The notes: generated by a model from the letters alone, not told the origin. DNA of 64,000 nt from Alg239-R122 sp041746135 (GCA_041746135.1 JBGTHQ010000032.1:1-64000), one strand, 5' to 3'. Shown: positions 1-9,281, numbered from the stretch's first letter. Program-made: numbers and translations.

Positions 1-1435
1 ATTCCAGATTGATTTCGGGCTTGTACAGATCGCTTTCGATGAACATTTCGCCGCGGGACCGCGCGACATCGCCGGCGGTGCCGGGGCGGACCTGCATCAG
101 GCCGCGGGCATCGGCGGCGCTGCGCGCATCGGCGCGAAAGCCCGATTCCTGCAATGTATGCGCATAGACCAGAGCGGGATCGACGCGCCATCCGTTGACG
201 GGCACCCATTTGGGGGTGGGGAAACGGGCATAGCTTTCGGGGCGCGCGCCCTGCGGGCCGTTATGCGCCATGAATATCTGTGCGGTCGGCAGGCTGAGAT
301 CACGGGCAAGCCGCAGCAACGGCGCGTACTGGTCGCCCGTGCCGATCCGGGCCTGGTGCCGCAGCACATCGTCGGCGCGCGCTGTCTGGCCGATTTCGGC
401 GAGCGCGACCGCGATCCTGACATTCTCGATATCGCGCACTGCTTTCCAGTCGTCGCGGGTGAAATCGGCCTGTTGCGGGCGGCCCGCCGGGTCGACGCCC
501 AGACTTTCCGCCGCGAGCAGGCCATAGAGAGTCTCGTCATATCCGCTGGCCGCTTGCAGGAAATATTGCACTTTTTCTGGTGCGCGGCATTTCATGCTGG
601 CGCGCGCGGCCCAGAAATAACCGGCGGCGCGCATTTCCTCGTTATCCGCAGTCGCGGCGGTCTGCTGGAAAGCCTCGGCCGCGTTCTTGCAGTCGTTCAG
701 CCGCCAGGCCGCAAGGCCCGCCACCCAGTGCGCTTCGCCGACCCAGCTACCCGCGCCGGTCACCGCTCGCAGCGCCAGTTGCAGCGCGTTGCTGTCGTCA
801 TTTTCGATATAATAGGACCAGGCGATGCGCTGCTGCCATTCGGTGCGCGCTTCGATGCTCAGACCCGGTTCGACGCCGGCGAGCAGCATATGCGCGCCCT
901 GCGGATCGTCGTTCTTGATCCGGTCGTAGATCGCGGCGGCGGTCATCTCTGGCATGCTGGTATCGGCGACCGAGCGCGGTTTGCCCCGGCGCGAGACGCC
1001 GCTGAAACTGGCAAGCTGCTGGTATTGCGGTACGCCGGGTAAGATGGTCGCGCCCCGCCGCGTGGCGAGCCGCCCCAGCTGTGCCGCCTGCGGGATATAG
1101 GGTGCATCGGTGAGCAGGCTCATCAGCGGGCCGAGATCGGCGCGCGGCGAGTTGGCGGCGAGATAATATTCGGCCCGGGCGATCGCATGCAGTGGACCGT
1201 TGCCGCGTTCGGCGATCAGCGATTGGGCAAGTTCCCAGTTCTGGCCGTCAATGGCGCCGAAAACCGCGCTATAATAGTCGCGGTCCTTGCGGTTGAGCTG
1301 TTCGGGCACGTTGTTATCGCGCGCACGGGTCTCAAAATAGTCCGCGCTGCTGGCACCTGCCGATGCTGATACGGGGGCAATGGTGCCGGTAAATGCGAGG
1401 ATGCCGGCTGAAAGTCTGAGGAGCGCCTTGTTCAT
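1..1435 (-). CDS. Soluble lytic murein transglycosylase, C-terminus outside window
   Basis: Periplasmic enzyme that cleaves the MurNAc-GlcNAc bond of peptidoglycan with 1,6-anhydro ring formation. Reading from the ATG at 1435, the first ~25 residues form a signal peptide (MNKALLRLS followed by a hydrophobic stretch ending ...SASA). A long helical-repeat region with many Ala/Tyr residues follows, as in the Slt70 superhelix. At about 155-60 the goose-type lysozyme/SLT signature appears: HTLQESGFRADA, with the catalytic Glu in QESGF, then ARGLMQVRPGTA. The frame is still open at position 1, so the end of the catalytic domain is missing. The start overlaps the stop of the upstream gene by four bases (ATGA), so the two are co-translated. 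The family call is secure; the exact paralogue is not. Confidence 0.88.
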   Translation of the reverse strand, partial: MNKALLRLSAGILAFTGTIAPVSASAGASSADYFETRARDNNVPEQLNRKDRDYYSAVFGAIDGQNWELAQSLIAERGNGPLHAIARAEYYLAANSPRADLGPLMSLLTDAPYIPQAAQLGRLATRRGATILPGVPQYQQLASFSGVSRRGKPRSVADTSMPEMTAAAIYDRIKNDDPQGAHMLLAGVEPGLSIEARTEWQQRIAWSYYIENDDSNALQLALRAVTGAGSWVGEAHWVAGLAAWRLNDCKNAAEAFQQTAATADNEEMRAAGYFWAARASMKCRAPEKVQYFLQAASGYDETLYGLLAAESLGVDPAGRPQQADFTRDDWKAVRDIENVRIAVALAEIGQTARADDVLRHQARIGTGDQYAPLLRLARDLSLPTAQIFMAHNGPQGARPESYARFPTPKWVPVNGWRVDPALVYAHTLQESGFRADARSAADARGLMQVRPGTAGDVARSRGEMFIESDLYKPEINLE

Positions 1436-2253
1436 GGTGTCATGTTTTCCTTAAGCCATTGCCAGTCTTGCCAGGCTTTAGCTTTCAGACCGGTGTGCTG
1501 AAGGAGCGTGCGCGGGTGAAAACTGCTGGCTGCGGAAATCTTTCCCGTGTCATGGTTAATAAATCGTAAACTTAGGCGATTTTTCGGCAAGTCGTTGCCG
1601 GTAAGCGCCGAGTTGGGCAAATTGCCGAGCAAAATGACATTTTGCGGCGCGACCAGTCCGATATGGTGGCCCATCAATTCGCGATAGGCCAGCAGCAGGT
1701 CCGGGTCGAGCCGCATTTCCAGCGAGTGTTCGGGCAGCAGGCTGGCGAAATAGACCGTGTCTTCGGCAATATCGGCGGCGCGCAGGATATTGCGTATCAG
1801 CGTACCGGCAGCCCCGGTGAACAGTGCGTGCAGGTCATCCGTATCCGGCATGTCGGCAATCACCATCAGCTGCGGCTGAGTGCGCCCGCGCGGGGCTACG
1901 CGCCGCCCCGTGCCGCTGGGCAGCGCGAGCGCGGACTCCGAAGCCCAGTAGTGCAGAAACGCGTCATGCGTGGCGGGCGGCGCGGGAAAACGGACCGGCA
2001 CCGCTTTTTCGGCGGCAAGTATTTCGGTTGCGGGCGCGCTGCCGGGCGGCATATTGCCGGGCGCGTTATCGTCGGGCGCCACATTCTCCTCGGCCATATC
2101 CTGATCCAGCCAGGCGGCGGCGTCCGTAACGTAATCGAGATCAACTCCGGCCAGTTCCCACCATGCGAGCAGGCTTTCCAGACGTTCGCGGGTACCAAAG
2201 TCGTGCATGTCGCTCACGTCCGTTGGCCGGCAGGAGTCAGCATGAAAGTGCAC
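1432..2253 (-). CDS. Uracil-DNA glycosylase superfamily protein
   Basis: Predicted base-excision repair protein of the UDG fold (family 4/5-like), 273 aa. The first ~80 residues are acidic and probably flexible. The core shows a diverged first motif (LMVIADMPDTDDLHALFTG, where family members bind uracil), then GTLIRNIL, the strand VILLGN, and near the C-terminus SSFHPRTLLQH, matching the His-Pro motif of UDGs. The first motif lacks the usual GEAPG form, so activity on uracil is uncertain. It is transcribed divergently from the ETF-QO gene and overlaps the lytic transglycosylase start by four bases. Met-16 (MHDFGTRERL, position 2208) is an alternative start. Confidence 0.7.
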   Translation of the reverse strand: MHFHADSCRPTDVSDMHDFGTRERLESLLAWWELAGVDLDYVTDAAAWLDQDMAEENVAPDDNAPGNMPPGSAPATEILAAEKAVPVRFPAPPATHDAFLHYWASESALALPSGTGRRVAPRGRTQPQLMVIADMPDTDDLHALFTGAAGTLIRNILRAADIAEDTVYFASLLPEHSLEMRLDPDLLLAYRELMGHHIGLVAPQNVILLGNLPNSALTGNDLPKNRLSLRFINHDTGKISAASSFHPRTLLQHTGLKAKAWQDWQWLKENMTP

Positions 2254-2363
2254 ATAAAGTGTTGGTTATCCGCGTCAGATTGGCTATCAAACTTACAGGT
2301 AATCGGCTTTTGCCGCTTTGGCAAAGGGTGATCGCGGTTCTGATCGAGATAAAGGCGGATGTC

Positions 2364-4016
2364 ATGAGTGAACGGGAATCAATGCCATATGACGTGGTGA
2401 TCGTGGGCGCGGGGCCGGCGGGCCTGTCCGCCGCCATCCGTCTGAAACAGCTGGCCGCCGCAGAGAGCCGCGACATCGACGTGTGCGTCCTTGAAAAAGG
2501 ATCCGAAGTCGGCGCGCACATCCTGTCGGGCGCGGTGGTCGATCCCAAGGCGATCGACGAGCTGATTCCCGAGTGGAAAGAAAAAGGCTGTCCGATGGCG
2601 GAAACGCCGGTCACCGAAAACCATCACTGGATACTGACCCAGAACAAGAAATACGGCATGCCCGAAGTCATGCTGCCGCCATTCATGGACAATGAGGGCA
2701 CCTATACCGGTTCGCTCGGCAACATGTGCCGCTGGCTGGCCGAACAGGCCGAAGAGCTGGGGGTCGAGATTTTTCCGGGCTTTGCCGCCGCCGAAATCCT
2801 GTATCATGCCGATGGATCGGTCAAGGGCGTAGCCACCGGCGACATGGGCATCGCCCGCGACGGCAGCCACAAGAGCGAATACGAACCGGGCCTCGAGCTG
2901 CATGCGAAATATACTTTCTTTGCAGAGGGTGCGCGCGGAAGTCTCACAAAAGTTCTGAAGAGCCGGTTCGATCTGGACGCCGATTGCGAACCGCAGACTT
3001 ATGGTCTGGGGATGAAGGAAGTGTGGGACATTCCCGCCGACCAGCACGAGCCGGGCCGGGTGATCCATACGCAGGGCTGGCCGCTCGACGATGCATGGGG
3101 CGGGGGCTTTATCTATCATCAGGCGGGCGGGCAGGTCGCGCTCGGCTTTGTGGTCGCGCTGTCGTATAAGAACCCGCATCTTTCGCCCTTTCAGGAATTC
3201 CAGCGCTGGAAAACCCATCCCGAGATCCGCGCGATACTGGAGGGGGGCAAGCGGGTCGCCTATGGCGCGCGCGTCATCAACGAGGGCGGCTGGCAGTCTG
3301 TGCCCAAGTTGGCTTTTCCGGGCGGCGCATTGATTGGCTGCAGCGCAGGTTTCGTCAACGTGCCGCGGATCAAGGGCACGCACACCGCGATGAAATCGGG
3401 CATGCTGGCCGCGGAGAGCGCCTTTGCCGCGATTGCGGCCGAGCGCACGTCGGACGAACTGGTCGACTATCAGGAAAACCTCAACGCCAGCTGGATCGCC
3501 ACCGAGCTTAAAAAAGTCAAAAATGCCGAGCCGCTGGTCGACAAGTTCGGCGGCACATGGGGTACGATTCTGGCCGGCGCAGACATGTGGATGCGGCAGT
3601 TCAAGCTGGGCCTGCCCTATACGATGGGGCACAAGCCCGACCACACCAAATTGTGGCGCAAGGACCAGTGCGTGCAAATCGCCTATCCCAAGCCCGACGG
3701 TGTGTTCTCGTTCGACCGCCTGAGCTCGGTATTCCTGTCCAACACCAACCATGCCGAAGATCAGCCGGTGCATTTGCAGCTGGAAGATCCCGACCTGCCG
3801 GTCGCTTATAACCTGCCGGTCTATGACGGTCCGTCGCAACTCTACTGCCCAGCGGGCGTATACGAATTTGTCGAGGACAGTGGTGGTAGCCCGAAATTCC
3901 AGATTAACGCGCAGAACTGCGTGCACTGTAAAACTTGCGACATCAAGGATCCGAAACAGAATATCAACTGGGTCGTTCCAGAGGGCGGCGGCGGGCCCAA
4001 TTATCCCAATATGTAA
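2364..4016 (+). CDS. Electron transfer flavoprotein-ubiquinone oxidoreductase
   Basis: Membrane-associated flavoprotein that passes electrons from ETF (fatty acid and amino acid oxidation) to ubiquinone. The frame is open further upstream, but the ATG at 2364 (MSERESMPYD) gives the normal ~550-residue length and puts the FAD-binding motif VVIVGAGPAGLSAA right at the N-terminus. The middle carries typical ETF-QO blocks (GCSAGFVNVPRIKGTHTAMKSG). The C-terminus holds the [4Fe-4S] ligands, a Cys in LYCPAGVYE and the cluster NCVHCKTCDIKDP, ending GGGGPNYPNM as in the family. ispE follows 18 bases downstream, so the two may share a transcript. Mitochondrial ETFDH is the close relative. Confidence 0.95.
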   Translation: MSERESMPYDVVIVGAGPAGLSAAIRLKQLAAAESRDIDVCVLEKGSEVGAHILSGAVVDPKAIDELIPEWKEKGCPMAETPVTENHHWILTQNKKYGMPEVMLPPFMDNEGTYTGSLGNMCRWLAEQAEELGVEIFPGFAAAEILYHADGSVKGVATGDMGIARDGSHKSEYEPGLELHAKYTFFAEGARGSLTKVLKSRFDLDADCEPQTYGLGMKEVWDIPADQHEPGRVIHTQGWPLDDAWGGGFIYHQAGGQVALGFVVALSYKNPHLSPFQEFQRWKTHPEIRAILEGGKRVAYGARVINEGGWQSVPKLAFPGGALIGCSAGFVNVPRIKGTHTAMKSGMLAAESAFAAIAAERTSDELVDYQENLNASWIATELKKVKNAEPLVDKFGGTWGTILAGADMWMRQFKLGLPYTMGHKPDHTKLWRKDQCVQIAYPKPDGVFSFDRLSSVFLSNTNHAEDQPVHLQLEDPDLPVAYNLPVYDGPSQLYCPAGVYEFVEDSGGSPKFQINAQNCVHCKTCDIKDPKQNINWVVPEGGGGPNYPNM

Positions 4017-4034
4017 GGCCGCAGGCCATAGCTG

Positions 4035-4907
4035 ATGGCGCAAGACCCGAACGAAACTTTCACCGAAACCGCCTATGCAAAGATCAATCTCGCGCTGCAT
4101 ATCCGTGGGCGCCGCGATGATGGCTATCACGAGCTGGAGACGATCTTCGCGTTTCTGGACCGCGGCGACGAGTTGTCGGCCAAGCCGTCGGGCGAACTGA
4201 CGCTCGAAATTACCGGGCCGTTTGCGGGCGGCTTGGAGAATGACGGTAATCTGGTGCTAACCGCGGCCAAGACGCTGCAGGCGCGTGCGGGCATACGATC
4301 CGGTGCGCACATTACACTTGTTAAGAATTTGCCGATCGCTTCGGGTATTGGCGGCGGATCGGCCGACGCCGCGGCGGCGCTGCGGCTGCTGAACCGGCTG
4401 TGGCAGCTGGAGCTTACCGAAGGCGCGTTGGTGGAGATAGGCAGGCCGCTGGGCGCCGATGTGGGTGCGTGCGTTCTCAGCCGACCCTGTTTCGGCAGCG
4501 GGATCGGCGACCGGCTGTCAGAGGTTAATGGTGCCAGCGTGGCAGAACTTTCCTGCCTGCTCGTCAATCCCCGTATCGCGGTGCCCACCGGTCCGGTCTT
4601 TCAGGCGTGGGCCGGTATCGACCGGGGGCCTGTCATGACGGGCGATGCCTTGCAGGCGGCGCAGTCGGGGCGCAATGACTTGCAACCCGCGGCGCTGGAA
4701 TTCGCGCCCGTTATTGGCGATATTATCGGAATGCTGGACGCAGAGCGCCCGCGTCTGACCCGTATGTCCGGGTCGGGGGCAACCTGTTTTGCCCTGTTCG
4801 CGAGCAGCGATGCCGCCCGGAATGCCGAACGGAAAATATGCGACCGGTGGCCGGAATTCTGGACTCTGTGCGGAAAGATTCATCCGTCTCAGCATAGGAG
4901 CAGCTGA
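4035..4907 (+). CDS. ispE: 4-diphosphocytidyl-2-C-methyl-D-erythritol kinase
   Basis: GHMP kinase that phosphorylates the 2-hydroxyl of CDP-methylerythritol in the non-mevalonate isoprenoid pathway. The start TETAYAKINLALHIRGRR contains the family's AKINL motif, DGYHELET follows, and the ATP-binding glycine-rich loop is LPIASGIGGGSADAAAAL at about residues 99-116. A C-terminal MSGSGATCFALF segment closes the fold. The length of 290 aa is normal. It starts 18 bases after the ETF-QO stop with only a weak ribosome binding site, suggesting read-through translation. Confidence 0.95.
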   Translation: MAQDPNETFTETAYAKINLALHIRGRRDDGYHELETIFAFLDRGDELSAKPSGELTLEITGPFAGGLENDGNLVLTAAKTLQARAGIRSGAHITLVKNLPIASGIGGGSADAAAALRLLNRLWQLELTEGALVEIGRPLGADVGACVLSRPCFGSGIGDRLSEVNGASVAELSCLLVNPRIAVPTGPVFQAWAGIDRGPVMTGDALQAAQSGRNDLQPAALEFAPVIGDIIGMLDAERPRLTRMSGSGATCFALFASSDAARNAERKICDRWPEFWTLCGKIHPSQHRSS

Positions 4908-5027
4908 CACAGTAAGTTTCGCACAAATTATCGGCCCGATCTGTCAGAAACTGTCGCAAAAGCTTGCATCTGTATAATCGCGTGTCATTAAGGGCGCAGT
5001 TTCAAGTCCAGTACGAGGAAGACCGTT

Positions 5028-6749
5028 ATGACCCGCATATTCGACAAAGCCAAACTCCCCAGTCGCCACGTCTCGGTCGGTCCAGAGCGTGCGCCGCACC
5101 GCAGCTATTATTACGCCATGGGCCTGACCGAAGAGGATATTGCCAAGCCATTCGTGGCGGTGGCATCGGCGGGCAATGATAGCGCACCGTGCAACACCAC
5201 GCTCAATGCGCAGGCCGATATCTGCCGCCAGGGCGTGATCGATGGCGGCGGCATGCCGCGGCGCTTTAACACCATCACGGTTACCGACGGCATTGCCATG
5301 GGACATCAGGGGATGAAAAGCTCGCTGGTCAGCCGCGAAGTCATCGCCGATTCGGTCGAACTCAGCGTGCGCGGCCATTGCTATGACGCGCTGGTCGGCT
5401 TTGCCGGCTGCGACAAGAGCCTGCCCGGCATGATGATGGCGATGCTGCGGCTCAATATCCCGTCGATTTTCGTCTATGGCGGATCGATCCTGCCCGGCAC
5501 GTTTCACGGGCAAGACGTCACCGTGGTCGACGTGTTCGAAAAAGTCGGCCAGCATGCTTCGGGAAACTGCCCGTTGCAGGAACTGATCGCGCTCGAAAAA
5601 GTCGCCTGCCCCGGACACGGCGCGTGCGGTGGCCAGTTTACCGCCAACACCATGGCCTGTGTCGGGGAGGCGATCGGATTATCATTGCCGAACAGCAATA
5701 TGACGCCCGCTCCTTACAAATCGCGTGAGGAAATCGCGATCGCGGCGGGCGCGCAGGTCATGACCTTGCTCGAAGCCAATATCCGCCCGCGCGATATCTG
5801 TACGAAGGAAGCGTTCGAAAACGCCGCGCGGGTGGTCGCCGCTACTGGCGGATCGACCAATGCCGCGCTGCACCTGCCCGCGATGGCGAGCGAAGCGGGG
5901 ATCGATTTCGACCTGTTCGACGTGGCCGAGATATTCAGGACCACGCCCTATATTGCCGACTTGAAACCCGGCGGCAAATATGTGGCCAAGGACATGTACG
6001 AGGCCGGCGGCGTGTACATGCTGATGAAAACAATGATGGATAACGGCCTGCTGCACGGCGAGTGCATGACCGCGACCGGCCGGACGCTGGGTGAGAATAT
6101 CGCGGAAATCGTGTGGAATCCCGACCAGAAAGTCATTTATGACGTCAAGACGCCCCTGTCCCCGACAGGCGGTGTCGTGGGACTGCGCGGCTCGCTTGCG
6201 CCCGACGGGGCGATTGTCAAGGTGGCGGGGATGGACCGTTTGCAATTTACCGGTCCCGCACAGGTTTTCGAATGCGAGGAAGACGCGTTTGCCGCCGTTG
6301 GCAAACGGGAAATCACCGAAGGCAGCGTGATCGTCATCCGCAACGAGGGGCCGATTGGCGGCCCCGGCATGCGCGAAATGCTGTCAACGACTGCGGCTCT
6401 GTACGGGCAGGGAATGGGCGAGAAGGTCGCGCTGATCACCGACGGCCGGTTTTCCGGCGCGACACGCGGCTTTTGTATCGGCCATGTCGGTCCTGAAGCG
6501 GCGGCGGGCGGCCCGATCGGGCTGGTGCGCGACGGCGATACGATCGCCATCGACGCCGAAGCCGGGACGATCGACTTGCAGGTGGACGAGGAAGAGCTTG
6601 AAAAACGCCGGGTAAACTGGCAACCGCACCGCAATGATTACGGATCGGGCGCGCTATGGCGCTACGCGCGCAATGTGGGGCCCGCGCATCAAGGTGCGGT
6701 CACCCATCCCGGCGCGAAAGCTGAAAGACATGTCTATGCGGATATCTAG
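5028..6749 (+). CDS. ilvD: Dihydroxy-acid dehydratase
   Basis: Iron-sulfur enzyme converting 2,3-dihydroxy-isovalerate and 2,3-dihydroxy-3-methylvalerate to 2-keto acids in Val/Ile/Leu synthesis. The three cluster cysteines are visible in SAPCNTTLNAQA, GCDKSLPG and CPGHGACGGQFTANTM. Both ilvD/edd signatures are present (CDKSLPGMMMAM and, near the C-terminus, ITDGRFSGATRGFCIGHVGPE). At 573 aa it belongs to the shorter class, similar to plant and mycobacterial enzymes, rather than the ~616-aa E. coli form. A good ribosome binding site (AGGAAG) precedes the ATG. Its last 20 bases overlap the start of the following lipoprotein gene. Confidence 0.96.
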   Translation: MTRIFDKAKLPSRHVSVGPERAPHRSYYYAMGLTEEDIAKPFVAVASAGNDSAPCNTTLNAQADICRQGVIDGGGMPRRFNTITVTDGIAMGHQGMKSSLVSREVIADSVELSVRGHCYDALVGFAGCDKSLPGMMMAMLRLNIPSIFVYGGSILPGTFHGQDVTVVDVFEKVGQHASGNCPLQELIALEKVACPGHGACGGQFTANTMACVGEAIGLSLPNSNMTPAPYKSREEIAIAAGAQVMTLLEANIRPRDICTKEAFENAARVVAATGGSTNAALHLPAMASEAGIDFDLFDVAEIFRTTPYIADLKPGGKYVAKDMYEAGGVYMLMKTMMDNGLLHGECMTATGRTLGENIAEIVWNPDQKVIYDVKTPLSPTGGVVGLRGSLAPDGAIVKVAGMDRLQFTGPAQVFECEEDAFAAVGKREITEGSVIVIRNEGPIGGPGMREMLSTTAALYGQGMGEKVALITDGRFSGATRGFCIGHVGPEAAAGGPIGLVRDGDTIAIDAEAGTIDLQVDEEELEKRRVNWQPHRNDYGSGALWRYARNVGPAHQGAVTHPGAKAERHVYADI

Positions 6750-7110
6750 CGCAATTTTGGGTTGCACTCTGCTCGCCGCGTGCGGCAGTATGGGCGACGA
6801 TGCGCAGACCGGGGCCAATGGCGAGAATGGCAAGCTTGATTGCGCGCTGGCCGGGGCGGCCGATTTCAAACCCGTCTGCCAAGTGGAGCGGGTTTATAAA
6901 AGCGACGGCATGGAGTTGATTTTCCGCCATCCCGGCGGCGGTTTTCGGCGGTTCGCCATTGTACCGGGCAAAGGCGTCGAAGTCGCGGACGGATCGGAAA
7001 CCGCCACCGTGACGACGCTTTCCAGCAATCAGATCGAAGTGCGTGTCGCGGACGATCGCTACCTGCTTCCCGCGACGGTCAAGGCCGCCGACGATGCGCT
7101 GCAAGCTTGA
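6730..7110 (+). CDS. Small predicted lipoprotein
   Basis: Unrecognised 126-aa exported protein. The N-terminus MSMRISSAILGCTLLAACGS is a short lipoprotein signal peptide with lipobox LAAC, so the mature protein should be acylated on Cys-18 and anchored to a membrane. The mature part (~108 aa) has one further cysteine pair (LDCALAG, PVCQVER) that could form a disulphide, and alternating hydrophobic strands (GMELIFRHPGGGFRRFAIV) suggesting a small beta fold. The ATG at 6730 lies inside the 3' end of ilvD; a second Met at 6736 is possible. It overlaps or touches the RNA methyltransferase frame downstream. No function is assigned. Confidence 0.75.
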   Translation: MSMRISSAILGCTLLAACGSMGDDAQTGANGENGKLDCALAGAADFKPVCQVERVYKSDGMELIFRHPGGGFRRFAIVPGKGVEVADGSETATVTTLSSNQIEVRVADDRYLLPATVKAADDALQA

Positions 7111-7121
7111 AAGCAGCACAC

Positions 7122-8321
7122 ATGGGTGAGGAAATCGTCCGCATCGCTGCCCGCGGGGACGGCATAACCGCCAGCGGCAAGCATGTGTCGGGATCTGCTC
7201 CGCAGGACCGGCTCGATGACGAGGGCGGCCTCGTCTGGGGCCCGCACCATGTCGAACCGCCGTGCCGGCATTTCGATGTGTGCGGCGGCTGCACGCTGCA
7301 ACAGCTTGACGACGACAGTTACGCGGGGTTTGTGCGCGACCGCGTGGCCCATGCCATCGAAGCGCAGGGCATGACATGCGGAGAAATTGCCGCGCCCGTC
7401 CTCTCTCCGCCGAAAAGCCGCCGCCGCGTCAGTTTGCGCGCGATCCGGATGGGCAAGAACCTGCATGTCGGTTTCCATAGCGCGGGCAGCCACCGCGTCT
7501 TCGGCATGCAGCAATGCGAGATCATGCGGCCCGAATTGTTCGCGCAGGTCGCGCCGCTGCGGGCCTTACTATCGGGCTGGCCCGGCAAAGCGCTGACCGC
7601 CGTTATCGAAATGACATTGACCGACCAGGGTGTCGATACTGTGATCCGAAACCTGAAAGTGGACGGCCTGGCGCAGACCGAGGTTTTGCTCGATTTTGCC
7701 AAGGCGCAGAATCTGGCGCGGCTGACGATCGATCAGGGCTATGGGCCGGAAACCGTGTGGGAGCCGCATCCCGTGACAATCAGTTTTGGCAGTCTTTCGG
7801 TCGGCTTCCCCGTCGGCGCGTTCCTTCAGCCTACGCTGGAGGGCGAGAGAGCGTTGGTGAAAGCCGCCGCCGAGGCGCTGGCCGATGCGAAACTCGTCGC
7901 CGACCTGTTCTGCGGCATCGGCACGTTCGCGGCCTATCTGTCCGAAGGCCGCAAAATCTATGCGGCCGAAGCCGCGCGCGATTCGATCATGGCGCTCAAA
8001 CTGGCGGCCAATGCGCGGCAGATGCCAATCTTCGCCGATCACCGCGACCTGTTCCGCAAGCCGCTGATGGTGCCCGAACTGAACCGTTTCGAGGGCGTGT
8101 TGCTCGACCCGCCACGCGCCGGCGCAAAGGAACAGATCGGCCAGCTTGCCGAATCACAGGTGCGCACAATATGCTATATCAGCTGTAATCCTGTCAGCTG
8201 GTCGCGCGATGCCAAGCGGTTGACCGAAAGCGGCTATATCCTCAAAAAAGTGTGGCCGGTCGGCCAGTTCCGCTGGTCCACCCATGTCGAGCTGGTCAGC
8301 CTGTTCGAAAAACCGGCCTGA
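7122..8321 (+). CDS. RlmD/TrmA-type RNA (uracil-C5)-methyltransferase
   Basis: SAM-dependent enzyme that methylates C5 of uridine in RNA, most likely 23S rRNA (RlmD/RumA group). An N-terminal region with features of a reduced TRAM domain is followed by the [4Fe-4S] motif CRHFDVCGGC, with a fourth Cys in FGMQQCEIM. The Rossmann SAM-binding motif is LFCGIGTFAAYL, then LDPPRAGAKEQI and the catalytic cysteine in CYISCNPVSWSRDAKRL. The ATG at 7122 (MGEEIV) fits better than the in-frame TTG at 7107, which overlaps the lipoprotein stop. The target uridine (U747 or U1939 type) cannot be told from sequence alone. Confidence 0.88.
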   Translation: MGEEIVRIAARGDGITASGKHVSGSAPQDRLDDEGGLVWGPHHVEPPCRHFDVCGGCTLQQLDDDSYAGFVRDRVAHAIEAQGMTCGEIAAPVLSPPKSRRRVSLRAIRMGKNLHVGFHSAGSHRVFGMQQCEIMRPELFAQVAPLRALLSGWPGKALTAVIEMTLTDQGVDTVIRNLKVDGLAQTEVLLDFAKAQNLARLTIDQGYGPETVWEPHPVTISFGSLSVGFPVGAFLQPTLEGERALVKAAAEALADAKLVADLFCGIGTFAAYLSEGRKIYAAEAARDSIMALKLAANARQMPIFADHRDLFRKPLMVPELNRFEGVLLDPPRAGAKEQIGQLAESQVRTICYISCNPVSWSRDAKRLTESGYILKKVWPVGQFRWSTHVELVSLFEKPA

Positions 8322-8339
8322 CCGCCTGAGTCTTTCGCC

Positions 8340-8768
8340 CTAATGATGCAGGAAAATGTGTATTACGGCATGCAGGACCAGCGCCATCAGGCATAATGTC
8401 GACAGGGCGAAGATGCTGAAGCGGATGATGATGATGTTGACCGTGGCTTGCACCAGGCTGTGCAGGATGCGCAGCGCCACGTAACCCCATGCGAGATACA
8501 GGTTCAATCCGTCGCCGGTTCCTGTCACGCCGAGCAAGATTGCCACCGCATAGAATGCCGTAGGTTGTTCGAACAAATGGTTGTAATTATCCGCTTTCCA
8601 CTGTGTTTGCCGCGGCAGTCGCTTGAGGTCGTCGGTGGTATAGACTGATGGATCAAGGTCGATCTTGGCTTTCTGCATGGCCGGGATACGCGTCGCATAC
8701 ATCGATATCCACATGACCATGGTCCACGCGAGCAGAACCGCGACGGGCTGGAATATCGGACTTTCCAT
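8340..8768 (-). CDS. MAPEG-family membrane protein (second copy)
   Basis: Integral membrane protein of the MAPEG family (microsomal glutathione transferase-like; physiological substrate in bacteria usually unknown). Four predicted membrane segments: FQPVAVLLAWTMVMWISMY, AFYAVAILLGVTG, LYLAWGYVALRILHSLVQ and a C-terminal FSIFALSTLCLMALVLHAV. The hallmark between helices is NYNHLFEQPTAFYA. The ATG at 8768 is preferred because GGAGGC, embedded in the last codons of the upstream MAPEG gene, sits seven bases before it; there is only one base between stop and start. It is paralogous to its neighbour. Confidence 0.86.
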   Translation of the reverse strand: MESPIFQPVAVLLAWTMVMWISMYATRIPAMQKAKIDLDPSVYTTDDLKRLPRQTQWKADNYNHLFEQPTAFYAVAILLGVTGTGDGLNLYLAWGYVALRILHSLVQATVNIIIIRFSIFALSTLCLMALVLHAVIHIFLHH

Positions 8769-8769
8769 A

Positions 8770-9207
8770 TCAGTTGCCTCCGGCAAGCGTCGCGATGACC
8801 GCGCTGATTGCCAGCACGAGTAGGCAGAGCGACGATACGGCGAACATGAGGAAACGGATATTCACCTTGTTGACCGTCGCCTGGTAGATACTGTGCATGA
8901 TGCGGATGATGACATAGCCCCAGGCCAGACCCTGCATCAGCACCGATGTCGCGCCGGCCAGCGTCAAAATGACGACCGCCGCGTAGAAAATCGTCGGCTG
9001 TTCCATCAGGTGCGCGTAATTGTGCGATTTCCACGCTACCTGCGGCGGCACAGCAGGATCGATATCCTGCCCGCGGCCTCCGGGTGCGCCCGACAGGCCG
9101 ACGCCCAGCTTTTTCATGGCCGGAAGGCGCGTGCCCGCCATCCAGAACAGCATGACCATCGACCAGAGCACGAGCACCGCCGCCGGTGCCAATAAAACCG
9201 TGTCCAT
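8770..9207 (-). CDS. MAPEG-family membrane protein (first copy)
   Basis: First of two tandem MAPEG proteins, 145 aa. Membrane segments at about residues 4-24, 70-95, 98-118 and 122-142. The diagnostic element is NYAHLMEQPTIFYA, followed by WGYVIIRIMHSIYQATVN, very close to the second copy (WGYVALRILHSLVQATVN). A short soluble loop after the first helix (GAPGGRGQDIDPAVP) is longer than in the second copy. GGAGA lies eight bases before the ATG. No glutathione-binding residue can be assigned with confidence. Confidence 0.86.
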   Translation of the reverse strand: MDTVLLAPAAVLVLWSMVMLFWMAGTRLPAMKKLGVGLSGAPGGRGQDIDPAVPPQVAWKSHNYAHLMEQPTIFYAAVVILTLAGATSVLMQGLAWGYVIIRIMHSIYQATVNKVNIRFLMFAVSSLCLLVLAISAVIATLAGGN

Positions 9208-9281
9208 TATTTTCTCCCCCTTATATTCGCGGGAGAGTGCGTCAGCAGCAAACCATTGTCAATTGCAACGTATCTGCCTGC

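Noticed and set aside
2379..4130. 583-codon minus-strand frame opposite ETF-QO
   Set aside because: Antisense shadow of a well-conserved flavoprotein; GC-rich codon structure leaves the opposite strand open.
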